Positions 8,513 to 16,333 of a DNA stretch of 16,333 bases are shown piece after piece. The translations under genes were made by a program, and so were the position numbers. This DNA comes from Leucocoprinus leucothites. Its lineage: Eukaryota > Basidiomycota > Agaricomycetes > Agaricales > Agaricaceae. The notes under the pieces were generated by a model. The model worked only from the letters and a program-made list of their open reading frames with translations. It was not told the DNA's origin and made no database searches. The stretch spans positions 1-16,333 of the forward strand of contig JAACJO010000096.1 of NCBI GenBank assembly GCA_013368445.1, given 5' to 3'. How positions within the stretch are numbered: the first letter of the stretch is position 1; every line of letters starts with the position of its first letter.

Positions 8513-8925
8513 AGCTTGATCGATGATCAGCGAATGCCACGCCACGACATTTAGTGGATCTAAATGGAAATATTGTGTTTGGTATCATTTCTGTACTTTG
8601 TGTCCATGTCATTCCTTATTGTATCTTGGATGTGATGGTTATATCCATACTACCAATGGTGATGAGAACGAATGCTTTTTATATCGGAAATGGAAGAGGA
8701 TTGCTTTGGGGTGAGCACTGAGAGATCATGTACCTTTATTTGGGTTGTAACTAGGTTTGGCTTAGAACCCCATATTTCAAGTTGAACCTGGTACAGTCGG
8801 TCGCTTCTTGGGTCGAACATTGTCCCCACCAGGGTTTGGTTCCACGGAAACCATTCATCTGCCAGTTGTGGGTATTGATCAAACATCATGTCATAGCATC
8901 AGTGCTGGTTTGGGTCATGTTAACC
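8513..8925 (+). repeat. Duplicated spacer before TM2
   Basis: No gene is visible. The stretch aligns with about 14415-14870 before TM3, sharing GACCAGCGAATGCCAC-like, AATGCTTTTTAT, GTTTGGCTTAGAAC and TTCCACGG words. It is therefore part of a duplicated block of more than 2.5 kb that runs from about 7950 through TM2 and from about 13855 through TM3. It is absent before TM1. Confidence 0.65.
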
Positions 8926-9118
8926 AATGACAGTTGGGGTCAAACAGGTGCGTAGTGTCATTTGTTAACAAGAATAAAGTAGGTAACACCATGATGGCAG
9001 GTTAGCTTGGCATTGCCTTGAACGGGAAGCACCTCTATATCTAATTTTCACCATCAGTTTCTTCAAGCTTCGAAAGATGAGTACTCAGCACTCAGCTGAG
9101 AAACAATCGACAACGCCC
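8926..9118 (+). promoter_or_regulatory. Conserved upstream region of TM2
   Basis: This is the TM2 version of the block described before TM1, starting GACAGTTGGGGTCAAAC. Its core holds a perfect palindrome TTGTTAACAA, where TM1 and TM3 have diverged versions. The GTGTAGT/ACTACAC inverted repeat of TM1 is not intact here. Confidence 0.45.
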
Positions 9119-9223
9119 ATGAAATTTGCCCCAGACTTGTACCTTCACCCACTCTCAATTTCAGGTTTTTTATCAAGGCAGACTACTCGGCCTAGCAAGC
9201 TACTCAGCCTGGTGAACCATTGA
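9119..9223 (+). CDS. Upstream ORF of TM2 (34 codons)
   Basis: ATG at 9119 opens a frame ending TGA at 9221-9223, 11 nt before the TM2 start. The peptide KFAPDLYLHPLSI...LLSLVNH matches the TM1 upstream ORF. A gap of 9 nt (three codons) in the middle leaves the frame intact. The first ATG of the TM1 version is ACG here, so this copy begins at the second one. Confidence 0.5.
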   Translation: MKFAPDLYLHPLSISGFLSRQTTRPSKLLSLVNH

Positions 9224-9234
9224 CTGCGCTCTTC

Positions 9235-10506
9235 ATGGCTCCAGATCGATGGGTGGTCATTGACGATGCTGACCCAGGTCTTGACTACAGTGGGACCTGG
9301 TTCTTGGATAGTACTGGAAGTCATGACAATCTTGGAAGTTATGATCCTCCCTACCTAGAAACCCTACATGGGACTAGAACCGATGGATCCGTCTCCTTCC
9401 AATTTCAAGGTATGTGGAATTCTTCATCTGACTCAATTGGAAAATGACCTGAGTATTCATGCAGGAACGGCTGTTCAGGTCTGGGGGACGACCGACGTGG
9501 TGAACCGCGACGCAAACCCCCATCCTGATTTGCAATGCTTCGTCGACGGGATTAGTATTGGCGCAGAGCCCCCTTCTCAGTTTGCTGAGAATGGCTTGAG
9601 GCTCTGCATAGCGTCGGACCTTCCAGATGGGAGTCATACCCTTCAAGTCCAGGCCAAGGTGCAATCTTCCTCTCGGACTTTCTGGTTAGACCAGATATAC
9701 TACATTCCTTCCCCGACATTGCCACTTGATAATAAAACCATTGCTTTCGAAAATTTCGACCCCGCTATACAATTTGACGCACAGTGGAGAAGCCGGGATG
9801 CCGAGACTGCAAATATGACCAATGAGCAAGGCTCGGTTGCGCAAGTTACATTCGTTGGTGAGTGCCGAGATGGTTGTTAGCCACAGTCACTCGCTTATTG
9901 TTTGAAATAGGAACCTCTATCTCCTGGTATGGTCTTTTTCCGGCAGAATATGCCCACAATGCATCACAAGGTTCCTGGTCTATGGATGGTGGAGAGGAGA
10001 ATATGTTTCTTCTGAAGGGCCTGCCCACAGACTCGGACCGCTCAATGTATAACCAGAAATATTTCACGACTCCTGATTTCCCTGCCGGTTCTCACAGCCT
10101 TACTGTTACCTTCCATGGGTCCAATCAAACTACCCCTCTTTGTCTTGAATACTTATATGTCAAGAACGGCTCCTTCCCTGGCACCCCTTCAACTTCGACT
10201 CCTGGCGCGGCCAATACCGGTACCTCCAATTCTGATAATGGAGAAGCGTCGGGCGGAGCACCTGTTGGTGCCATCGTCGGCGGTGCCATTGGAGGATTCG
10301 CATTCTTGCTCTGTCTCGCGGCAGCCCTACTATTATTTAGGTGTCGACGACAGAATTTAAAGGACAAGATCCTTGTTGACGAGGACCCACAAAACACTGC
10401 TCCGACCCAGTTCTCCCTTTACCAAAGTCCTCATGGTGCCGTTCCTGATACATCTACTGGTTACATGTCTCAGATAAATTCTCAACCCAGTCCCCAGTAT
10501 CCATGA
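9235..10506 (+). CDS. TM2: membrane protein paralogue with early stop in the tail
   Basis: Exons are 9235-9409, 9465-9857 and 9911-10506, giving 387 residues to the first stop. Splice sites, phases and domain order match TM1. It keeps the DD.DP...Y.G.W start, VVIDDADP, the QVWGT strand, the Cys pair (LQCFVDG, RLCIAS), FWLDQIYYIPS, VGTSISWYG and LCLEYLYV, a Gly-rich transmembrane helix (PVGAIVGGAIGGFAF onward) and a basic FRCRRQ anchor. The frame is ended by TGA at 10504-10506. The TGA lies in a short stretch that is out of register with TM1 because of compensating length changes. The same frame then reopens at once and continues to 10737 with sequence like the TM1 tail (LPRKLLPEGQRGRYTLYH). 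The ectodomain and helix look intact, so a shortened protein may still be made. There is no signal peptide. Confidence 0.7.
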
Positions 10507-10834
10507 CAATCACCGTTATATCCTCCCCAGATGGGACCGAACCTACCGAGAAAGTTGCTTCCAGAGGGGCAAAGGGGCAGATATACCCTTTATCACGCAT
10601 CCAATCCATCTAATTCTCAGACGATGGCGATTAACGACTCATCTCCCTTGGACCAACTTTCTCCCGCCCATGCTGACAGCAGTAGGACTCGTGAACCAAT
10701 ACGGCGAGCATCTATCAGTGGATCAGCCACGGGTTGAGGATGCTCCTCCCCAGTATACCCCAATGAAAGAGCTGGATGCCCTTTTTACACATTTATTGCG
10801 TGTTGAGGCTCGGATAGACTCCATGGTAACATGA
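10507..10834 (+). pseudogene. Untranslated remainder of the TM2 cytoplasmic tail
   Basis: Positions 10507-10737 continue the TM2 frame past the TGA and align with the TM1 tail. Near 10680 a one-base difference from TM1 moves the ancestral tail into another frame. That frame stays open from at least 10673 to a TGA at 10832-10834 and includes PRVEDAPPQYTPMKELDA. The PPQY motif is the PPxY type bound by WW domains such as those of Nedd4/Rsp5 ubiquitin ligases. In the genome as given it is not joined to the TM2 frame. Confidence 0.6.
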
Positions 10835-10984
10835 CTATGTGGTTTCGTGTTGGTATTGTGTCTTGGAAGAAATTATGAATGAAAATGTAGGTTGATGCTT
10901 CGTAAGCCCTAGAAGCTCGTCTCGATTATAAATTCAGTTACACGATTTCCCGGGTTGTGGGGTCTAAACATGGTCCAGAATGCA

Positions 10985-11450
10985 GATGACTGTTGCATTA
11001 GATCATTAAAATGCGTATACTGACAAGTAACCTCATGGCGAGAATACTGCAGATCAGCATCATGAATACAAACAAAGTGAAACTGTACTAGATCTCCGTC
11101 GTTACGAAATATCTACAGTACCTCTATGAGGGTAATCGAGCGGTGTGGATCCCGGGACTATTGATGGGACCCTCAAAGCTGTGGTCTATATCTTACAGGT
11201 CTCTGTAGTTGAAATCCAGACCACTAGAGGCAGTGAGGGAGGACGCGCGATCGATGGTCTTCGAGGTTCGAGACGCGAACTGAGCCTGGCGGACCTGTTA
11301 CTATGACATACTTCCCTGAGTATCGGAAAGAGAATAATGCTTGCTAGCGACCATTACTGAGCCACTTAGCAGTCGTTGGAATTATGAAGGTCAAAACAGG
11401 AGTCGGGTGATGGGTGTAGGTGAGTTGTGACATTAATGCATCACACTTGT
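10985..11450 (+). repeat. Block X downstream of TM2
   Basis: No gene is visible. It aligns with 4155-4640 upstream of TM1 along most of its length, for example ACCTCATGGCGAG, CTGCAGATCAGCATCATGA, GTGTGGATCC and ACTAGAGGCA. This is the normal downstream neighbour of a TM gene and gives the polarity of the duplication. Confidence 0.6.
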
Positions 11451-11735
11451 TACAAATCCATCTGCTTCGGCAAAAGCCATTCAATTGAAAACCCGTTTAG
11501 CGCGCATCGACTAGCACGAAGCTTATGAAGCCCCGAATCCATGCTCGCTGTCAACATTCGACTTGGCCTCAACGCTAACCTCGGTCTTACCTGCCTACGC
11601 CTTGGGCAGTGTAAGCACACGCCATGGACTTCATTGATGATAATTCTCCAGGCTGCCAACCTGTATGACCTCGTGCTTTGCTTGCTTGATACATTGTTGA
11701 CAACCACTGCTTTTCGCTTGGCTTCGCGCATGTAG

Positions 11736-12871
11736 ATTCATGATTGGGTGACAAATGTCGTTTCTGCGATAGTGATCGTTGGGATGTCGACTGCATACGC
11801 TCCCCAGGTGCGTTGCGATGGCTTTTTTTCTTGTGGTGAGCGTCATGGGCTAATACGATGGGTGGCAGCATTACAGGATCATCAAGAAGCAGTCGAGTGA
11901 GGGGTTTAGCCCTCTGTTCTTGCTCTTGGGAAGTACCAGCGCTGCTGCGGGTTTTGGAATATGTGCGTTACCATACATTCTCTATCGCACCGGAGCGAGG
12001 TGAAGCTGAGAGGTTTTGATAGGATTACGATGCAGTGGGGTGTAGCGAGGTGTTGTGGTTCAGTGGGCTGGGGTTCTTGTGTCGAGATGACGGCCGGCAT
12101 ATTTCAGGTGTTCTGGCAGTGGTTCTGTTTTACGCTCATGTGAGTACCTTCCGAAAATTGCAACGGGAAGCAAGCTCATTTTAGGTAGATTTGTGCTGTA
12201 TATTCGATATTATCCTGAACGATTAAAGTATCTCGACGTTTGCGGGTATGAGTCGAGACAGCCTCTCAAGACGTCTGAATGGCGGTTCGCAGTTCTGCGC
12301 CTGGGTCACTTTTGGTCACTTGTATGCCCCTCTTCTCCTGGCCTTTCAAGGACGCTAACATCCTCGTACCAGTGTGTTCAGTGGTATCGCACACTATACC
12401 TAATGAATACCGTAGTGCTTACACCAGGCCCTACCACGCCTCCTCCAGACCACGTACAACTATGGGCTACTTTCCTCGGGTCTCATCAGCTATGCTCGCA
12501 GCGATCCAGTACGCGCCGCAGCTGATACACACATACCGACTCAAGCTCGTGGGCGTTGAGTATTCCGATGATGTGTATCAATGCGCCTGGGTCGGTATTC
12601 ATGATCACCAGTATCGCATTGCGGTGAGTAAACATTGGATGTTCAGGGCGCTCGTCTTGATACTCAACGGGCGTTATGCAGGCCAGGAACAAATTGGACG
12701 AGCTGGTTCACGTTTCTAGTAGCGGGTATCTTGCAGACAACATTGTTGCTCATATGCATAGCTTGGAAGTTGCGGCAACGTAGATTAGGGATAGATGATT
12801 TCGGCGACCCTTTGATCCCAGGTGGAATAGACTCCGTTGATGGCGAGCGTAGTCCCCTAATCAACAAATAG
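11736..12871 (+). pseudogene. PQ-loop repeat membrane protein, broken
   Basis: Exon pieces are 11736-11807, 11869-11962, 12013-12139, 12189-12321, 12373-12623 and 12682-12871. Two PQ motifs are present: STAYAPQ|HYRIIKKQSSEGFSP across the first intron, and AAIQYAPQLIHTYRLKLVG. Around them are hydrophobic helices and the ending RPGTNWTSWF...CIAWKLRQRRLGIDDFG. PQ-loop proteins (cystinosin, Ypq and SWEET relatives) are seven-helix transporters of vacuolar or other membranes. The frame breaks near 12478, one base short in a GGG run, and again near 12555, two bases short. Staying in frame meets a stop at 12523-12525. The two breaks add up to a multiple of three. The 12290-12400 segment may hold another compensating pair. 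Most introns are clear; the one at 11963-12012 has a weak acceptor. A convincing first exon is missing. It is either a pseudogene or an intact gene with assembly indels. Confidence 0.75.
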
Positions 12872-13161
12872 ATTACTTTTCTTGCCTTTTGACATCCCAC
12901 AACGCCGTAGTCGCGGGTTTATAATGACACTGCTCTACCGTGATAACAAACTACGGGCATGCCAGGCAAGCGGATCTTAAATTCCCGCATTCCTCTGGTC
13001 TGAAGATGCCCTCTCAGGAGATATGCAAACGGCCGAATAGCACAATACACAAAAAATGCATCGAATTCTGTACACAAAATAACGAAAGACCCCGGAATGA
13101 AAAGCTGATAGGTTCAAAGGCGTGACTATTCACATAGGCATGTGCAATATTATTCTAATTC
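12872..13161. other. Spacer without recognisable content
   Basis: Only short ORFs occur here. I find no repeat shared with the rest of the window and no RNA-like structure. It separates the convergent ends of the PQ-loop remnant and the minus-strand fragment. Confidence 0.5.
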
Positions 13162-13534
13162 CTATGCAGCTAATTTGGAGGAACTCTTTGGAGGTAGTGT
13201 TAGGGTTTTGGAAGGCGACCCGCTACCGTTTACGGGTTGTTTGCCTATAATATCTCTCGGTGTGACTTTCTTGGCCAACTCCATCTTAGGCTTGGTTTGA
13301 ATGAGCACGACAGCGTTCTTCCATGCAGTAGAATGGAAAGCTGATCGGGGGGGTGTTTCCTGATCGGTGTGTAATTAAGGACATGCCCTCCCGGCGTCGA
13401 CACCTGAAGAAAAGGAGGGTTACTCCAAGGCAGAGAAATAGCGCTAATACTCCGAAGGCGACACACCAGATACTACCAAACACGTACCACAAGTATGACC
13501 CCCTTCTTTCGCCTTCTCTCTCATGATCATTCAC
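13162..13534 (-). pseudogene. Membrane-anchor and cytoplasmic-tail fragment, frameshifted
   Basis: On the minus strand from 13534 the frame encodes a strongly hydrophobic helix (WCVAFGVLALFLCLGVTLLFF) followed by a basic anchor RCRRR, so it is a single-pass membrane segment. The frame then crosses a run of seven C (seven G at about 13347-13353 on the plus strand) and soon stops at 13286. Reading the run as one base shorter opens a further frame, with AVVLIQTKPKMELAKKV and LPPKSSSKLAA, to a TAG at 13162-13164. No ectodomain is present. The F-box relic begins within a few bases of the 5' end, so the rest was probably cut off by a rearrangement. Organisation resembles the TM genes, but the sequence is different. 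Confidence 0.5.
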
Positions 13535-13539
13535 AAATC

Positions 13540-13850
13540 ACATACTCTTCTATCTCAAGTTAAAGACTCTCAGCATGCAGCGACTCATGAATAATCGAGA
13601 TGCGAAGCCCCTCCCGGACATTATAAACCTCTCAACATGAGGTGGACACCATTCACTTAATATCTGAATAAACGTGTTTGATGCTCCACTACTTCAACAC
13701 CTATCTCAAAGCCTACTCATGAAGTCCAATACTACTCCCTCGGCTCTCGCGTCTGGATAGGTATGGATGGACGAAAGAAGATTTGCAAGCTGTAAGTACA
13801 ATCACTTTACTAAGTTACATCTCACTCTTCTCGGAAGCGGGGCACTCTTT
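13540..13850 (+). pseudogene. F-box gene relic (3' part)
   Basis: This aligns with about 3585-3890 of the intact F-box gene. It shares TACTCTTCTATCTCAAG, the GATGCTC.A.TACTTCAACAC stretch, AATACTACTC, and the exon-intron junction CTGTAAGTACA. Deletions and in-frame stops make it non-coding. It holds the opposite end of the gene from the relic at 7204-7610. Confidence 0.75.
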
Positions 13851-13854
13851 GATT

Positions 13855-14412
13855 ACGGATATTCTAAAATCCGAACATCTAGCGACGGTTCGTGGCTGAA
13901 GCATCGTGGCAAGATCCGCCGATGTCAGTGATGTCGATGACCTGATTATTGATGCCGATGATGCTGAAAACACTGCTGGGCGCAGTAACGGCATACCAGG
14001 CTCTCAACCCGGCTACCAAGGAAAGCTTTTGGAACAGGTATGACTGGTGTGAGATTCAGCGCGAACATGCCTCCGATATCAATTCAAGAAGCAGGGAAAT
14101 GTGAGTCAAGAAACAATGTCTACCACGAACAAATACTGTTGACTTATCTTTAAGTTACTTGTGTTTTACAAGGGTCTCGCTATTCGTGATAGGAAGAAGT
14201 GAGGGGATACACGTAAAAGGTTGCCCGTTCCCCCTCCAGCTGTATGGGGTGACAGTCCAGGCGCCTCCAGTGATATTGCACCTCCGCGGCCGTCGATTGA
14301 TGGCCTCCCAGCATGTAACCTCATGACTCCAACAGAGCCTCGCATGTATTTTCTCAGTGACTCTCTCAACTACGTCAGTACCCCAAACTCGTCCTTCGTG
14401 CACCAACCTTGA
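13855..14412 (+). pseudogene. Decayed copy B of the unidentified Pro/Ser-tail gene
   Basis: This matches 7950-8512, for example GATGCTGAAAACACTGCTGGGCGCAG and the following CCAGGCTCTCA. Frame differences close the first exon. The last exon (14221-14412) is still open and ends SNTP-like residues then SSFVHQP and stop, close to the TPSSSFMHNP end of copy A. The preceding intron is recognisable (GTGAGTC at about 14101, GATAG at about 14191), but bases added or lost around it break the join. Confidence 0.55.
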
Positions 14413-14414
14413 GC

Positions 14415-14870
14415 TTGAAGCTTGACCGATGACCAGCGAATGCCACACCACAACATGTAGTGGATCTGGATTGAAGTACCGTGTTCGGTATCATTTTCGT
14501 ACCCTGTGTTCGTGTCACCCCCCCCCCCCCGCGCGTCTATCTACAATATGCTAGTTGTATTGATACTACCATTGACGATGAGAGTGAATGCTTTTTATGT
14601 AGGAAATGGAGGGGGGATTGCTCGAGGTGGGAGACCACATGCATTTACTGGGTTCGGGTCAGGTTGAAACTATAGGTTTGGCTTAGAACACCGTAACTCA
14701 GGTTAAGCCTGGTAGGCCCCTTCTTGGGACTAATCTTGTTCCCACCTGGGCACGGTCTGATTCCACGGGAAACAGTTTTGTCATGGATTCATTCGCCAGC
14801 TGTGTCCGGTGTTGATATTATAATTTCTATGTCATAACATCAGCTCTACGACAGGATCCGGTCAATTAAA
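14415..14870 (+). repeat. Duplicated spacer before TM3
   Basis: This is the counterpart of 8513-8925 and contains no gene. It carries a run of 13 C at 14518-14530 followed by GCGCG, where the TM2 copy has ordinary mixed sequence. Confidence 0.6.
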
Positions 14871-15055
14871 TGACAGTTGGGGTCGACCGGGTGTGTGGTG
14901 CCATTTGTCAACAAGAATAAAGTTTGTACTACACTATGATGGCAGGTCAGTTTGGCGTTCTCTTGATCAGGAAGTTGCTCTACCTTTGGTCTTCATGCTC
15001 AGGTTCTTTGAGCGTTGAAACACCGCAGTAGCGCTCAGGTGGGAAGCAATCAACA
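14871..15055 (+). promoter_or_regulatory. Conserved upstream region of TM3
   Basis: This is the third version of the shared upstream block (GACAGTTGGGGTCGACC...CAACAAGAATAAAGTTTGTACTACAC). The right arm ACTACAC of the TM1 inverted repeat is kept and the left arm has one change. Confidence 0.45.
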
Positions 15056-15184
15056 ATGCTCATAAATCTTGCCCCAGCACTGTACCTTCACCCACCCTGG
15101 ATCCTTGAGAGTTTCGGTTTTCGAGCAAGGCAGACTACTCTACCTAGAAAACTACTCAGCCTAGTAAACCCCAGCCCCCCCTCC
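15056..15184 (+). other. Upstream ORF of TM3, in frame with the gene
   Basis: ATG at 15056 opens a 43-codon stretch like the upstream ORFs of TM1 and TM2 (LAPALYLHPPW, RQTTLP, LLSLVN). Here the terminating TGA is lost and the frame runs straight into the TM3 start codon at 15185. If translation starts at 15056, TM3 gains 43 residues with no signal-peptide character. I keep 15185 as the start because it matches the other two copies exactly. Confidence 0.5.
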
Positions 15185-16333
15185 ATGGCTCCAGATCGAT
15201 GGGTGGTCATTGATGACACTGACCCGGATCTTGACTATAATGGTACCTGGTTCCCAGCCACCACTGGACGTCAGGACAATGTTGGAAACTTCGGTCCTCC
15301 CTACCTCGACACCTTGCGTGGCATTACAACCGATGGATCCGTCTCTTTCCAATTCAATGGTATGTCCGATTTTCGTATGACTCAACGGCAAAAAAAACCT
15401 GAATATTCATGCAGGAACGGCTATTGAGGTCCGGGGAACGAACGACGTGGTGAACTTCGACATGAACCCCGATCCTACTTTGGAATGCTTCGTCGATGGC
15501 ACTAGTTTAGGCCGCGAGACTTCTTCTGAGTTTGCTGAGAATAACCCAAGGCTCTGCGGAACGTCGGGCCTTCTGGATGGGAGTCATACCCTTCAAATTC
15601 AAGTCAGGATGCAATCTCCCTCTCGGACCTTCTGGTTGGACCAGATACGATACATCCCTTCCCCGACATTACCACTTGATAATAAAACCATTCTTATCGA
15701 AAATGACGACCCCGCTATACAACTTGACGCGCAATGGAGAAGCCTGGGCGGGACTGCAAACCTGACCAGCGAGCAGGGCTCAGTTGCACAGGTTACATTC
15801 GTTGGTGAGTGCCGAGATGATTTAGGGCCACGGTCACTTGCTCATTATTCGAAACAGGAACCTCTATCTCATGGTATGCCTTTATTCCAACGGAATTTGG
15901 GCACAATGCATCACAGGGTTCCTGGTCTATGGATGGTGGAGAGGAGAATATATTTCTTCTGAAGGGCCTGGCCCCGGACAGTACAACAATCTTCAACCAG
16001 AAATATTTCACGACTCCCGAATTTCCCGTCGGCCCCCACAATCTTACGGTCATCTTCCGTGGATCCAACCAAACCGTGCCTCTCTGTCTTGACTATCTAT
16101 ATGTCAAGAACGGCTCATTCCCTGCCAAATCTTCGACTTCTGGCAGTCCCAATTTTGCTGATTCTTTTTCTGCTTATGGAAGAGAAGCTGAAGAAACTAT
16201 CATCATAGCTTGTACCATAGGATCGGCATTCTTCTGCTTCCTCGCGATAACCTGTCTAATCTGTAAGCGCCGAAAAGTGAAGAACAACCGCCCTATTAAC
16301 GAGGGCCTGCATCATACTGGTCCTACCCAGTTG
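15185..16333 (+). CDS. TM3: membrane protein paralogue, cut by the window edge
   Basis: Exons are 15185-15359, 15415-15804 and from 15858 past the right edge; introns are 55 and 53 nt, phase 1. The ectodomain follows TM1: VVIDDTDP, a Cys pair (LECFVDG, RLCGTS), FWLDQIRYIPS, FVGTSISWY and LCLDYLYVKNGSF. One change stands out: the Trp of the VWGT strand in TM1 and TM2 is Arg here (EVRGT). The stalk and transmembrane part have diverged most. The Gly-rich helix is replaced by IIIACTIGSAFFCFLAITCL, still hydrophobic and followed by CKRRKVKNN. The frame is open to the last base, so the end of the tail is unknown. Confidence 0.75.

Noticed and set aside
10494..10530. 34-nt intron (GTATCC...CCCCAG) to remove the TGA in TM2
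   Set aside because: It is too short for a fungal intron and shifts the frame.
11450..11731. 93-codon minus-strand ORF, and a 64-codon plus-strand ORF at 11541, as a gene or as the first exon of the PQ-loop gene
   Set aside because: Neither resembles the expected PQ-loop N-terminus. Joining 11541 to 11736 needs a weak GTGTAA donor and a 127-nt intron, much longer than the others here.
13845..13860. GCGGGGCACT at about 13849 as a solo transposon end
   Set aside because: Only about 10 bases resemble the terminal repeat, with no TA or partner end.

Overview
This is a gene-sparse, repeat-scarred stretch of a fungal nuclear genome, most likely an agaricomycete basidiomycete. The basis is the many short GT-AG introns (about 47-87 nt) and three protein families: an F-box/LRR-like protein, a two-domain beta-sandwich-like single-pass membrane protein, and a PQ-loop protein of the kind common in mushroom-forming fungi. 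A Rhizoctonia/Ceratobasidium-type host is my best guess from the F-box and membrane-protein style. It is an inference, not a proven assignment.

Layout. Positions 1-840 hold no gene I can support. Positions 845-1750 are a 906-bp DNA transposon-like element with 37-bp imperfect terminal inverted repeats, flanking TA dinucleotides and a 99-codon minus-strand ORF. Positions 2360-4129 carry a four-exon F-box/LRR-like gene. Three tandem paralogues of one membrane protein follow, called TM1, TM2 and TM3 here: TM1 at 5004-6550, TM2 at 9235-10506 and TM3 from 15185 to the right edge, where it is cut off. All three share intron positions, intron phases and exon sizes (exon 1 is 175 nt in every copy, exon 2 is 390, 393 and 390 nt). 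All have a conserved upstream region and an upstream ORF just before the start codon.

Between the paralogues lie remnants of the same duplication units. These are two decayed pieces of the F-box gene (7204-7610 and 13540-13850), two copies of the 3' half of an unidentified gene with a Pro/Ser-rich C-terminus (7630-8512 and 13855-14412), and repeated spacers. Between TM2 and TM3 there is also a broken PQ-loop gene (11736-12871) and a minus-strand membrane-tail fragment (13162-13534).

The locus looks like a birth-and-death array. An F-box gene plus membrane-protein gene unit was duplicated at least twice, the F-box copies decayed, and the membrane-protein ectodomains stayed open. The cytoplasmic tails of TM1 and TM2 have lost their ancestral frame. 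Three signals deserve most attention: the conserved upstream ORF, the matching introns in the two halves of each ectodomain, and the PPxY-containing tail that is now out of frame or perhaps spliced back in. Gene models are read by eye without homology searches or transcripts, so exon boundaries are proposals.
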